In this document: positions 1-6,197 of the stretch, in pieces
How the letters are laid out: every line of letters starts with the position of its first letter
Position numbering within the stretch: the stretch's first letter is position 1
Made by a program: the position numbers and the translations under genes
The notes under the pieces: generated by a model
Seen by the model: only the letters and a program-made list of their open reading frames with translations
The model's database searches: none
Told to the model about the DNA's origin: nothing
Assembly: GCA_012797725.1 (NCBI GenBank)
Contig: JAAZON010000330.1
Location: forward strand, 1-10,104
Reading direction: 5' to 3'
Length of the DNA stretch: 10,104 nucleotides
Origin: SAR324 cluster bacterium
Lineage (GTDB): Bacteria; Bdellovibrionota; UBA2361; JAAZON01

Positions 1-1
1 A

Positions 2-70
2 AAGAATAAAATAGTTGTGGTTCCCCCGGAGGATAGTTCTTCTAAAGAAGAGATTGATATAATAGCCTGA
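2..70 (+). CDS. 3' end of an unidentified protein-coding gene (partial, cut by the window edge)
   Basis: An open frame enters from the left edge and ends with TGA at 68-70, giving about 22 C-terminal residues that include VVVPPEDSSSKEEIDIIA. The mix of a short hydrophobic strand, a Pro-Pro turn and an acidic/serine-rich tail looks like an ordinary soluble protein end, but it is too short to assign to a family. It converges on the histidine kinase, whose stop codon begins only two bases after this stop, a spacing common for true convergent gene ends. It could be a chance open frame. Confidence 0.4.
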   Translation, partial: KNKIVVVPPEDSSSKEEIDIIA

Positions 71-71
71 G

Positions 72-2009
72 TTAAGTCGGATTTCCGACGCTCTCAGCAC
101 AATTTCGAGCAAGCTCCTGTAGCTCCACAGGTTTTGCAAGGCATTTGTCAACTCCAGCCTTCAAATAATTTTCTACATCAAAGGCAAATGCTCGCCTACT
201 AAGAAGAATGATTGGAATCTTGGGGTTCTTCGAGTACTCTCGCAGAGCGCTCACAAGCTCTTTCTCTGTGCCCTTTTCTATTTCCGGTAATGAATCATCT
301 AGAACAACAACAGAGATGTCCGAATTCTTCAAGACTTCAACTGCTTCTTCACTGGTACTAGCGTATGCCAAAGAAAATCGATATTTTGCCAGATATCGAC
401 CTGTTGTTTTGCGCTCTTCATTCTCTCTGCTGAGTATCAAAACAGACTTGCCATGGCCAAGTATCTCTTCATTTACTGAAGCGGGCTTTTCCTCTTCTTC
501 ATTGCTCAACTCACCCGCTGGCAGAATTATCCAAAATTGAGATCCCTTGCCAGGCTTTGAAACGAAATCAATGCTACCATGATTCAGTTCGACAAGTTTT
601 CTAGTCAAACTCATCCCCAATCCAGTTCCCATCTGTTTACTGGAATATTCGTTCTCAATTCTCTCGAAGGCAGCAAAAACCTTCTCTCGGTCGGTGTCTC
701 GAATGCCAATGCCTGAGTCACGAACGTTTATTTTTATTTTATTTGATGGCACCCTTTCGGCCCAAAGGTCGATGCTTCCACCATTTGGAGTATATTTCAC
801 CGCATTTGTCAGCAGATTAATTAGAATCTGCCTCGCATGCCTTTTGTCGCATTTTACACCAATATTTGGCCCAATACTTCTGTATATCAAACGATGTGAT
901 TTAGCTTCTGCCTGGACGGAAATAACCTTTCTTATGTCACCCAAGAGTTCATCGACATCCAAAACTACCGGATCAACATTAATACGCCCCGATTCCGCTT
1001 TGGCGTAATCCAGAACATCATTAATCAGATCAAGCAAATGTTTTCCGTTTGACTTGACCATGTCTAGCGTTTCTTTCTGGTCTGCACTGACTTCTCCGCA
1101 CAGTCCCTCCAGAACTAAATCAACAGCATTCATCATGATACTCAAGGGACCACGGATTTCATGGCTCAAATTCGCCAGAAAACCTGTCTTTGCTTTGAGA
1201 GACTCTTCAGAGATCTGATGCATTCTAAGCAACTCTTTTGTAAATTCAGTATTGAGAACTGCCATGCTGCTTTGAAGCGCCAAAAGATTTAAAATCTGGA
1301 AATCGCCATGCGTGGGCTCACGGCCGCCTTTCAAACCAACTCGTAAATACCCTAAAATGCTTCCTGCAAACTTGATGGGTGAAACCATGACGCCAGCCTC
1401 TTCTTCCTCAGAAGAAAATATCATTTGGGTCGATTTTCTAAATGGCTTACCAAGCACAAAAGACGAGTGATAGAGTCCTGTGTCTCTGTCAACCAGAGCA
1501 AGCTCTACTGAGTCCGCGCCAAGAAGGCGGAAGCTAAGGGAAGTGATCTTTTCTAAACTTCTTGCCAATTCTTCCTTTGTAGCAAGTCGTTGCTCGACAG
1601 TGGAGGAAAGGATCGCCTCATCTCTCCTCTCGATTTCTCTTATGTAACGAAAAATCAGTGAGTCAATTGCCCCAGAACCTAGTTGTATGCGTAATCTCTC
1701 GGCAGATCTGCGAAGATGTTCTTCTACACGTCGCCAAACGATCAAGAGTATAGTGGCAAAGAGCCATGCAATCAGGTTAATAACAGCAATCAGGACTGTA
1801 GCCAGATCTCTTTGAAGAATAAGTGCCTGTAGCAGAGGTAAGACCCCCGCAAGTATCAGGAGGATCGGAAAGACACTTTTGATTTTTTCTGTAGCTATTT
1901 TCTTCATCAATAAAGCAAGCCCTTGAAGAGCTGACAAAATGGCTATATCTAGGATGCGCAACAGAATTAACAAGTTGAGGAAAAAGTGCCCTTTCTTAAA
2001 AAGGATCAA
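72..2009 (-). CDS. Membrane-anchored hybrid sensor histidine kinase (GAF - HisKA - HATPase - degenerate receiver)
   Basis: A 645-residue sensor kinase predicted to autophosphorylate on histidine and pass the phosphate on. Hydrophobic segments lie at about residues 10-34, 46-65 and 69-92. A basic/helical linker follows to about 145, then a GAF-like sensor domain (about 150-255). The HisKA domain has the H-box NLSHEIRGPL with His283. The HATPase domain has the N-box at 391-406 (Asn398, Asn402), G1 box DSGIGI at 431-436 and G2 box GTGLGM at 461-466, all intact. An acidic linker (501-515) leads to a receiver domain (about 521-640). That receiver keeps the putative phospho-acceptor Asp571, Ser604 and the KP lysine Lys626, but its N-terminal acidic pair is replaced by Ser527-Arg528. 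The TTG start at 2009 is the most upstream possible, since a stop lies just before it, but it lacks a convincing Shine-Dalgarno. ATG at 1907 (residue 35) would leave a cleaner two-helix anchor. The ligand is unknown and no cognate regulator is adjacent. Confidence 0.93.
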   Translation of the reverse strand: MILFKKGHFFLNLLILLRILDIAILSALQGLALLMKKIATEKIKSVFPILLILAGVLPLLQALILQRDLATVLIAVINLIAWLFATILLIVWRRVEEHLRRSAERLRIQLGSGAIDSLIFRYIREIERRDEAILSSTVEQRLATKEELARSLEKITSLSFRLLGADSVELALVDRDTGLYHSSFVLGKPFRKSTQMIFSSEEEEAGVMVSPIKFAGSILGYLRVGLKGGREPTHGDFQILNLLALQSSMAVLNTEFTKELLRMHQISEESLKAKTGFLANLSHEIRGPLSIMMNAVDLVLEGLCGEVSADQKETLDMVKSNGKHLLDLINDVLDYAKAESGRINVDPVVLDVDELLGDIRKVISVQAEAKSHRLIYRSIGPNIGVKCDKRHARQILINLLTNAVKYTPNGGSIDLWAERVPSNKIKINVRDSGIGIRDTDREKVFAAFERIENEYSSKQMGTGLGMSLTRKLVELNHGSIDFVSKPGKGSQFWIILPAGELSNEEEEKPASVNEEILGHGKSVLILSRENEERKTTGRYLAKYRFSLAYASTSEEAVEVLKNSDISVVVLDDSLPEIEKGTEKELVSALREYSKNPKIPIILLSRRAFAFDVENYLKAGVDKCLAKPVELQELARNCAESVGNPT

Positions 2010-2053
2010 CCTTATAAAAGGGTTTTATTGAACTCGCCTTCCACTTTGCACAA

Positions 2054-2104
2054 GAAAGGACCTTTCACCATTCAAGGAATAAATGTTTAATAAGCTGAAA
2101 GGAC
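2054..2104 (+). promoter_or_regulatory. Candidate operator: inverted repeat plus repeated half-site upstream of apt
   Basis: GAAAGG-A-CCTTTC at 2054-2066 is a perfect 13-base inverted repeat with a one-base centre, and the half-site GAAAGGAC recurs at 2097-2104, 43 bases downstream (about four helical turns). The first copy overlaps the candidate apt -35 and the second sits at the expected transcription start. This arrangement would suit a repressor binding two sites in the divergent apt/histidine-kinase region. The regulator is not identified and the repeat could be chance. Confidence 0.3.
2064..2091 (+). promoter_or_regulatory. Candidate sigma70-type promoter for apt
   Basis: A TTCACC hexamer at 2064-2069 (four of six matches to TTGACA) is followed by a 16-base spacer and TTTAAT at 2086-2091 (five of six matches to TATAAT). 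Transcription would start near 2098, leaving a leader of roughly 40 bases with a Shine-Dalgarno (GAGGAA, 2124-2129) six bases before the apt ATG. It was assigned by eye from consensus matching only. Confidence 0.35.
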
Positions 2105-2135
2105 ATAATTTCTCGGATTTAATGAGGAATGCAAT

Positions 2136-2651
2136 ATGGATTTAAAACAATACATTCGTGACATTCCAGATTTTCCAAAGCCAGGGGTCCTATTTAAGGA
2201 CATAACCCCTATTCTTAAAGACTCTAAGGCTTTTTTATTTGTGATTGATGAATTGACTAAGGATTTGGAGGGAAGAACAGTTAATGCAATAGCAGCAGTG
2301 GAGTCTAGAGGTTTTATTTTTGGAGCGCCTCTAGCTCTTCGTTTGGGAGTTCCCTTTGTGCCACTTCGAAAACCAGGGAAACTTCCAGCTGAAACTCTTG
2401 GAGTTGAGTATGCACTTGAGTATGGAACAAATAGAATAGAGATTCATAAAGATGCCCTTAAAAAGGGAGAGCATGTTGTTGTTATTGATGATTTGCTTGC
2501 CACTGGAGGAACTGCAGCCGCTGCTTGTGAACTTGTCAACAAACTTGGAGCTCAAGTTGAAAAGGTTTTGTTTGTGATCGAACTTTCATTCTTAAGTGGA
2601 AGAGAAAAGCTTAAAGGTATTGATGTCTCAGCTCTTCTTTCTTTCGACTAG
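2136..2651 (+). CDS. apt: Adenine phosphoribosyltransferase
   Basis: A 171-residue cytoplasmic purine-salvage enzyme that converts adenine and PRPP to AMP and pyrophosphate. The length is typical for bacterial Apt. The N-terminus has the family motif IPDFPKPGVLFKDITPIL (residues 10-27). ESRGFIFG (56-63) is the conserved nucleotide/base-pocket segment, KLPAET (82-87) lies in the flexible loop, and VVVIDDLLATGGTA (114-127) is the PRPP-binding loop with the paired aspartates and the TGGT turn intact. The ATG is well placed behind GAGGAA six bases upstream. The gene is single, divergent from the histidine kinase and convergent with the GAF-protein gene. guaA in the right-hand operon also acts in purine nucleotide supply, but the two are far apart and not in one transcript. 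Confidence 0.97.
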   Translation: MDLKQYIRDIPDFPKPGVLFKDITPILKDSKAFLFVIDELTKDLEGRTVNAIAAVESRGFIFGAPLALRLGVPFVPLRKPGKLPAETLGVEYALEYGTNRIEIHKDALKKGEHVVVIDDLLATGGTAAAACELVNKLGAQVEKVLFVIELSFLSGREKLKGIDVSALLSFD

Positions 2652-2695
2652 TGCCATACCTGAAGCTATGAACTCAGTTGCGAATAGTCTTGAAT

Positions 2696-2737
2696 CAAGG
2701 GTTTAATTGGATTTGAGAATTCAACTCTTGTCGTTTT
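2696..2737 (+). terminator. Candidate intrinsic terminator of apt
   Basis: CAAGGGTT (2696-2703) pairs with AACTCTTG (2723-2730), eight pairs including one G-U. An inner AATT/AATT pairing follows after one mismatch and closes a loop of about nine bases. The stem is followed by a modest T-rich tail (TCGTTTT, 2731-2737). The G-U becomes an A-C mismatch on the other strand, and no T-run follows there, so the plus strand is favoured. The 3' arm overlaps the last codons of the convergent GAF-protein gene. The tail is weak, so termination may be partial. Confidence 0.4.
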
Positions 2738-3338
2738 GAATGTGCTCAATAACGCTAGGAAGAGCTCTAGCAATTTGCTGCGAAAAAACATTAAACATCG
2801 ACAGGTCTCGCTTATTAAATTCTTGCGCCTCGCTTGAGCGCGTTAGGATAACCAATGCGACAGCCTCATCATAGTTCACGGGTACGAGAAGAGCATTCAT
2901 TTTGGAGAGCCATTCGGGGAGCTGGGTTGAGTTCTCCTGACCTTTTAAACATCTTCCGAGCGAATCTTCTCTTACCATTTTAATCAAAGCTTTCGCTTGC
3001 TCATCACTTGGCATTAAAAGTTCTGGAGCACTCCCATCTAAGGACACTGCATTATTAAGTACCCCACCTACGACGTCGAATTTCAACTTCGCATAGATGA
3101 TTTCATCCTGGATAGTTGTAGGATAATAAAGGCAGATCTCACTTGCCCCAAATAATCTTTTTGCTTTCGCTAGTATATTAAAAAGCCCCTTAAAATATTC
3201 GTGAAGCTCTGCTAATCCAGCAGAGCGATCGCCAGGAATCTGATCGGACCTAGAATGAGGCAAGTTCTCATCGGTACCTATAATACTGTTAAAACCATGA
3301 GATCCACTGAAAGTTTCTATGAGAGAAGGCAGCCCCAT
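2721..3338 (-). CDS. Small soluble GAF-domain protein
   Basis: A 205-residue protein with no signal peptide or membrane segment. After a polar N-terminus (1-40), residues about 42-197 read as one GAF-like domain: an opening helix (residues 44-63), strands around 68-71, 80-90 and 149-165, the typical late segment LLVPVNYDEAVALVIL (150-165), and a closing amphipathic helix with DLSMFNVFSQQIARALPSV (178-196). GAF domains bind small ligands (cyclic nucleotides, tetrapyrroles) or act as dimerisation modules, and the ligand here cannot be predicted. No output domain is present, so it may act on a partner such as the divergently encoded GGDEF-like protein or the GAF kinase (an inference from position). 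The ATG at 3338 has only a weak ribosome site. The GAF assignment is from the general pattern and not from a signature motif. Confidence 0.75.
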   Translation of the reverse strand: MGLPSLIETFSGSHGFNSIIGTDENLPHSRSDQIPGDRSAGLAELHEYFKGLFNILAKAKRLFGASEICLYYPTTIQDEIIYAKLKFDVVGGVLNNAVSLDGSAPELLMPSDEQAKALIKMVREDSLGRCLKGQENSTQLPEWLSKMNALLVPVNYDEAVALVILTRSSEAQEFNKRDLSMFNVFSQQIARALPSVIEHIQNDKS

Positions 3339-3367
3339 CTTATTACCAAAAAGCTATAAGCACCTAC

Positions 3368-3376
3368 TGCTATAAT
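3368..3376 (+). promoter_or_regulatory. Candidate extended -10 promoter for the GGDEF-like gene
   Basis: TGCTATAAT at 3368-3376 is a perfect extended -10 element (TGnTATAAT) with no obvious -35, as is usual for this class. Transcription would begin near 3383 and give an untranslated leader of about 215 bases before the GTG at 3598. It overlaps the candidate -10 of the minus-strand GAF-gene promoter (3375-3380). A closer promoter may exist: TTGACC at 3464-3469 and TTGATA at 3491-3496 are good -35 hexamers, but I see no matching -10 for either. Confidence 0.35.
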
Positions 3377-3402
3377 AGTATCCCCAAGCAGAGACTTATC
3401 AA
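3375..3402 (-). promoter_or_regulatory. Candidate sigma70-type promoter for the GAF-protein gene
   Basis: On the minus strand TTGATA (3397-3402, five of six to consensus) is followed by a 16-base spacer and TACTAT (3375-3380, four of six). TATTAT slightly further on is an alternative -10 at 19-base spacing. The start would fall about 30 bases before the GAF-protein ATG. Its -10 overlaps the plus-strand extended -10, so the two polymerase sites should compete. Confidence 0.35.
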
Positions 3403-3597
3403 AGATACTTTCAACATGGCCTTTGAAGCAATGCCCCGGGCTCTCAAAAATTAGACCTATTAGTTGACCAGTTTAATAATCAATTAGCCTTTGATATCAA
3501 TGCGATTTCTTAGTCTGCATACAAGTTATGCTACCAATCCAATAGATAAGCCCATAATTTCTTTAAAGTATAGGCTTTTTAGGAGTGCAAAGTTGTC

Positions 3598-5655
3598 GTG
3601 AGCAAAGCAGAAAACTTAGTGGCAAATGAATATGATAGACGCCCTATTGATTTCAAGGACGAAGAATTTCCCTCAAATATCATTCATAGAGTCAGAAGCA
3701 GCGATGAGGGGCAGACAGCCATTGCAGATGTGATTCGGGGGAAAAATGCAATTGCACAAGTCTCTTTCTCAGAAGATGGTGCGAGGATTCAAGAGTTAAA
3801 TGTTGCCTTTCTTCGCGATCCGGAGAGTGAAGAATACACAAATCGTGGACCGGAACAAATAATTTTTAAAATTTCAGCTGTTGATCCGAAATTGGAAAGT
3901 GATGCCTTGGATAGAGCATATACCCTCATCAAAAGACTGCTATTGAATGATGATTTAAGTATTAAAGAGACTAAGCAAGAGCTAGAGAACTTCGTTAAGA
4001 AGAACCCTAAAGTTCTTCTTCTTAGATATAATCCAGAAGAGCAAACGGAAATTTCAAATGGGCGCCTCGAGTTAATCGAAGATGCTTATAAATATTCGTT
4101 GAAGTCCGAGAGATTATCGAATTTGATTGATTCAAGAATGAAAGTGCCAAGTACCTATCTCCCCTATACTGATGAAGGTCGAGAATTTCTTCAGCAACAG
4201 CTTTCGGGAGATCTTCTTGTGTGTTTTGGTGATGGCAACTCCTTTGGCATTGCAAATAAAGCAGGATTTGAAAAAGAGTTGGATGAACTTTTGGAAATTG
4301 CTGCTTCTGCAATTGAAACTGAAATTGGTGTTCCATGCATGGTGATGAGGCGTGGAGGTGATGAACTTGTGATTGTGCTTCAGTATAGGGGAAGGAGGAG
4401 CTTCGATAATGCTCAAAAAGCAATAAATAAATTAAACAGCCTTTTTGAAAAGTGCCTTCCTCTTCGAGACGAAAGGGTCAGAGCTATGGAAGAGTACTCT
4501 AATTACAAACATGCAATGCACATAGTCAGAGAAAATTTCATGAAGTACCTGGGAAAGCATGAAGAACTGAGCTTTGAGTCTCAGGACTCATTTATTAGAA
4601 TTTTTAAACATTATATTAATCAACATTATCTCGGTAAACGCTATTCAGAAAAAGAGCTTTCTAAACTGAAAATCGGTGAGATCCAGAGAGAAGCTGTTGA
4701 TAAAGCATTTCGAAATCCAGATGGAACTTTTAAATATCCAGCACGTTCTCCTGGTACTTTTGATTTTGGTTGTGCAAAGCTTCATAAAGGCTTTTCGAGC
4801 GAAGATTGGATCCTTGCCCTCGCACAAGCAGAGCGAGAACTTGAAAGATCCAAAAAGCACACCAAAACTCAGTCGATGAAGGCAAACTGGGTTCCTGATA
4901 ATATGGTTCTTCGAGACGCTGAGAAGGCTGAACTTGAAGAGGTTAGAAGAACTCATGCTAAGCTAAAAGAGCTTGATGCCTTCATCGCAAATCCTGGTCT
5001 TGACCGTGATGAAAGAGTGAAAGCGATATTTGAACGAAGTCGCCTTGGATCCCTGACTCCAGGGCTTCAACACCTGCATAAGATAGGAAATATTCAGAAA
5101 ACACGAATCGGGGATGTTTTTCCTTTTAGTGAAAATGTAGAATTCCTCATGGTCCAGGGAGATTTGGAAAAATTTGGTATTATTAATAAAGTGCTTGGTA
5201 TGAGCCGTGCTGATGAGATTATTGATTTGAACACAAGCAAAAGTCTGGAGATTTTAAAGAATGCCTTTCTGCTTCGCTACGGAGGAGGCGGCGATATATT
5301 AATTATTCCTATGAAAAAAGCTCTAACCCCTGAGAAGTCCGGGCAAAAGGATACTCAATTTTCAGAGCCTCAAGCTCCTGAGTTTTTGAAAGCGATGCTT
5401 AGGCGAAGGGCCTTTGATTACCATTTCGCCAAATATTCAAGTAATCCGCGGCTCAACGCAATAATTGAAATTGAGGATTCAGAGAGAGAGACTCTTGCTT
5501 CTATCGCCAAAGAACTAGGAATTGGAAACGGCACCTCTAAAAAAAAGAAAGATGGTGTGAAAGAGCTACGTCTTAAAGGCGCTGGGATCTCATTCAATTA
5601 CTGGACTGTTAACGCAAGTCCGTCGGATTATTTAAAGGATTTGATCCCGAAATGA
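3598..5655 (+). CDS. Soluble protein with two diverged GGDEF (diguanylate-cyclase-like) domains
   Basis: 685 residues with no membrane segment or signal peptide. The N-terminal 200 residues are unrecognised. Domain 1 (about 203-425) matches the GGDEF pattern: Asp212, Phe216 and Asn220 sit at the DxDxFKxIN positions and Asp229 at the guanine-recognition position. RRGGDEL (251-257) is the signature, TFDFGCA (387-393) corresponds to the usual SIGVA strand, and AERELERSK (411-419) to ADRALYRAK. Between signature and strand lies a charged helical insertion (about 290-380). Domain 2 (about 513-685) repeats the pattern with Asp522, Phe526, Asn530, Gly534 and Asp539, but its signature is RYGGGGDIL (560-568). 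GGDEF domains make c-di-GMP as dimers, so two in one chain could form an internal dimer (inference). No RxxD inhibitory site precedes either signature. The GTG start has AGGAG at 3581-3585, 12 bases away, which is long. Alternatives are a catalytically dead nucleotide sensor or another palm-fold cyclase. I know no named homologue. Confidence 0.7.
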   Translation: MSKAENLVANEYDRRPIDFKDEEFPSNIIHRVRSSDEGQTAIADVIRGKNAIAQVSFSEDGARIQELNVAFLRDPESEEYTNRGPEQIIFKISAVDPKLESDALDRAYTLIKRLLLNDDLSIKETKQELENFVKKNPKVLLLRYNPEEQTEISNGRLELIEDAYKYSLKSERLSNLIDSRMKVPSTYLPYTDEGREFLQQQLSGDLLVCFGDGNSFGIANKAGFEKELDELLEIAASAIETEIGVPCMVMRRGGDELVIVLQYRGRRSFDNAQKAINKLNSLFEKCLPLRDERVRAMEEYSNYKHAMHIVRENFMKYLGKHEELSFESQDSFIRIFKHYINQHYLGKRYSEKELSKLKIGEIQREAVDKAFRNPDGTFKYPARSPGTFDFGCAKLHKGFSSEDWILALAQAERELERSKKHTKTQSMKANWVPDNMVLRDAEKAELEEVRRTHAKLKELDAFIANPGLDRDERVKAIFERSRLGSLTPGLQHLHKIGNIQKTRIGDVFPFSENVEFLMVQGDLEKFGIINKVLGMSRADEIIDLNTSKSLEILKNAFLLRYGGGGDILIIPMKKALTPEKSGQKDTQFSEPQAPEFLKAMLRRRAFDYHFAKYSSNPRLNAIIEIEDSERETLASIAKELGIGNGTSKKKKDGVKELRLKGAGISFNYWTVNASPSDYLKDLIPK

Positions 5656-5736
5656 GCATAAGCGAATATGGCCTAGCGACGGCAAGTACCCTTTCTGAAG
5701 ATAGAAATGCAATAGGAAAAATCCAATTCATGTTCA

Positions 5737-6115
5737 TCAAGGGTTTAAATGCATTTCTAGCCTTGTATCTGTCTCTGTCCTTGAGGCTTTCACCATTAAG
5801 AAATCCAGAACGATCTTCTCCTCCCCCGGGGGTGAACTAGACGTAAGCTCGCGACCCTTACTTTCCATAAAGCTTAATTTATTCAGGAATCCGCCCATAA
5901 TGCTCTCTTTGCAGCAGATGTAATATTGGAAGGCCTTGAGAGCTTTCTTCATCCAAAAGTCTTGCCACTTCAGGGTGCTCCCTTAGGCACCTTGAGCCTA
6001 GCACTCTTCACCCTGCTATATCCAAGTCCCTCCACTTTTGATCTTTGGGCGTTGAGACTGACCAGTGATTGAAGTGATGCGGGTATAAGAAAAAAGTCTT
6101 TCTCGACACCTTCAT
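5737..6115 (-). pseudogene. Possible decayed coding remnant, weakly like the DnaG primase C-terminus
   Basis: One minus-strand frame runs from ATG at 6115 to a stop at 5879, interrupted by a single TGA at 6008-6010. After that stop it includes REHPEVARLLDEE and LPILHLLQREH, a pattern reminiscent of the helical helicase-binding end of DnaG, where a run of hydrophobics and HPE(L/V)A precedes an LP helix. A shift of one base near 5885-5895 would join it to a second open frame (5737-5952) that continues with FLNKLSFMESKGREL and an amphipathic helix to a TGA. Together they read like the tail of a helical protein broken by one stop and one frameshift. The resemblance is impressionistic. The 71-codon second frame alone could instead be a small real gene, though its ribosome site is poor. 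Confidence 0.25.
5969..5996 (+). other. Strong hairpin in the gene-free region
   Basis: Bases 5969-5978 pair with 5987-5996 as ten consecutive pairs (two G-U) around an eight-base loop. The wobbles become A-C mismatches on the minus strand, so the plus-strand transcript is the better folder. No T-run follows, so it is not a standard intrinsic terminator. CAGGGTG at 5971-5977 can alternatively pair with CACCCTG at 6009-6015. It could be the terminator-like end of the upstream transcript, part of a small RNA, or chance. Confidence 0.35.
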
Positions 6116-6156
6116 AAGTTTATAGGTCTTTCCTTTATCAGGTGGTACATTTCTTC

Positions 6157-6197
6157 AAAAAAAAGAGAAAGTTTTCGGGATTTGCTATAGATCTCTC
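6157..6197 (-). terminator. Weak candidate terminator of the rnc-der-guaA operon
   Basis: On the minus strand, 15 bases past the guaA stop, GAGAGA (6192-6197) can pair with TTTCTC (6165-6170) across a loop of 21 bases. The 3' arm runs directly into eight consecutive T residues (6157-6164). The uridine tract is convincing. The stem is short and the loop long, so efficiency is doubtful. Confidence 0.35.

Noticed and set aside
76..89. Hairpin GTCGGA/TCCGAC between the convergent left-edge gene and the kinase.
   Set aside because: The loop is only two to four bases, no T-run follows on either strand, and it lies inside the last kinase codons, so there is too little to call a terminator.
3416..3454. 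12-codon frame starting ATG at 3416 upstream of the GGDEF-like gene, considered as a leader peptide.
   Set aside because: It has no ribosome site, regulatory codon run or following attenuator-like structure.
3491..3500. Palindrome TTGATATCAA in the leader of the GGDEF-like gene.
   Set aside because: Ten-base AT-rich palindromes are common by chance. It is not repeated nearby and no paired site was found.
3383..3597. Possible c-di-GMP riboswitch in the long leader of the GGDEF-like gene.
   Set aside because: I could not find the conserved GEMM-type core sequence or its stems, and the leader itself depends on an unproven start site.
4022..4956. Minus-strand frames of 94-133 codons inside the GGDEF-like gene.
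   Set aside because: They are shadows of the long plus-strand gene with biased, low-information translations and no ribosome sites.
3598..5655. Reading the GGD-containing protein as a CRISPR Cas10 subunit.
   Set aside because: There is no HD nuclease motif, GGDD signature, other cas gene or repeat array. The Asn/Asp spacing and the AERELERSK helix fit GGDEF better.
5652..5840. 62-codon plus-strand frame whose ATG overlaps the stop of the GGDEF-like gene (ATGA).
   Set aside because: The overlap looks like coupling, but the ribosome site (AAAGGA) is about 13 bases away, the translation has a proline/serine/arginine-rich end typical of antisense reading, and it matches nothing recognisable.
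5737..5952. 71-codon minus-strand frame taken as a complete small gene.
   Set aside because: It has a poor ribosome site and overlaps the previous frame. It fits better as the shifted continuation of the interrupted remnant, though a small real gene cannot be excluded.
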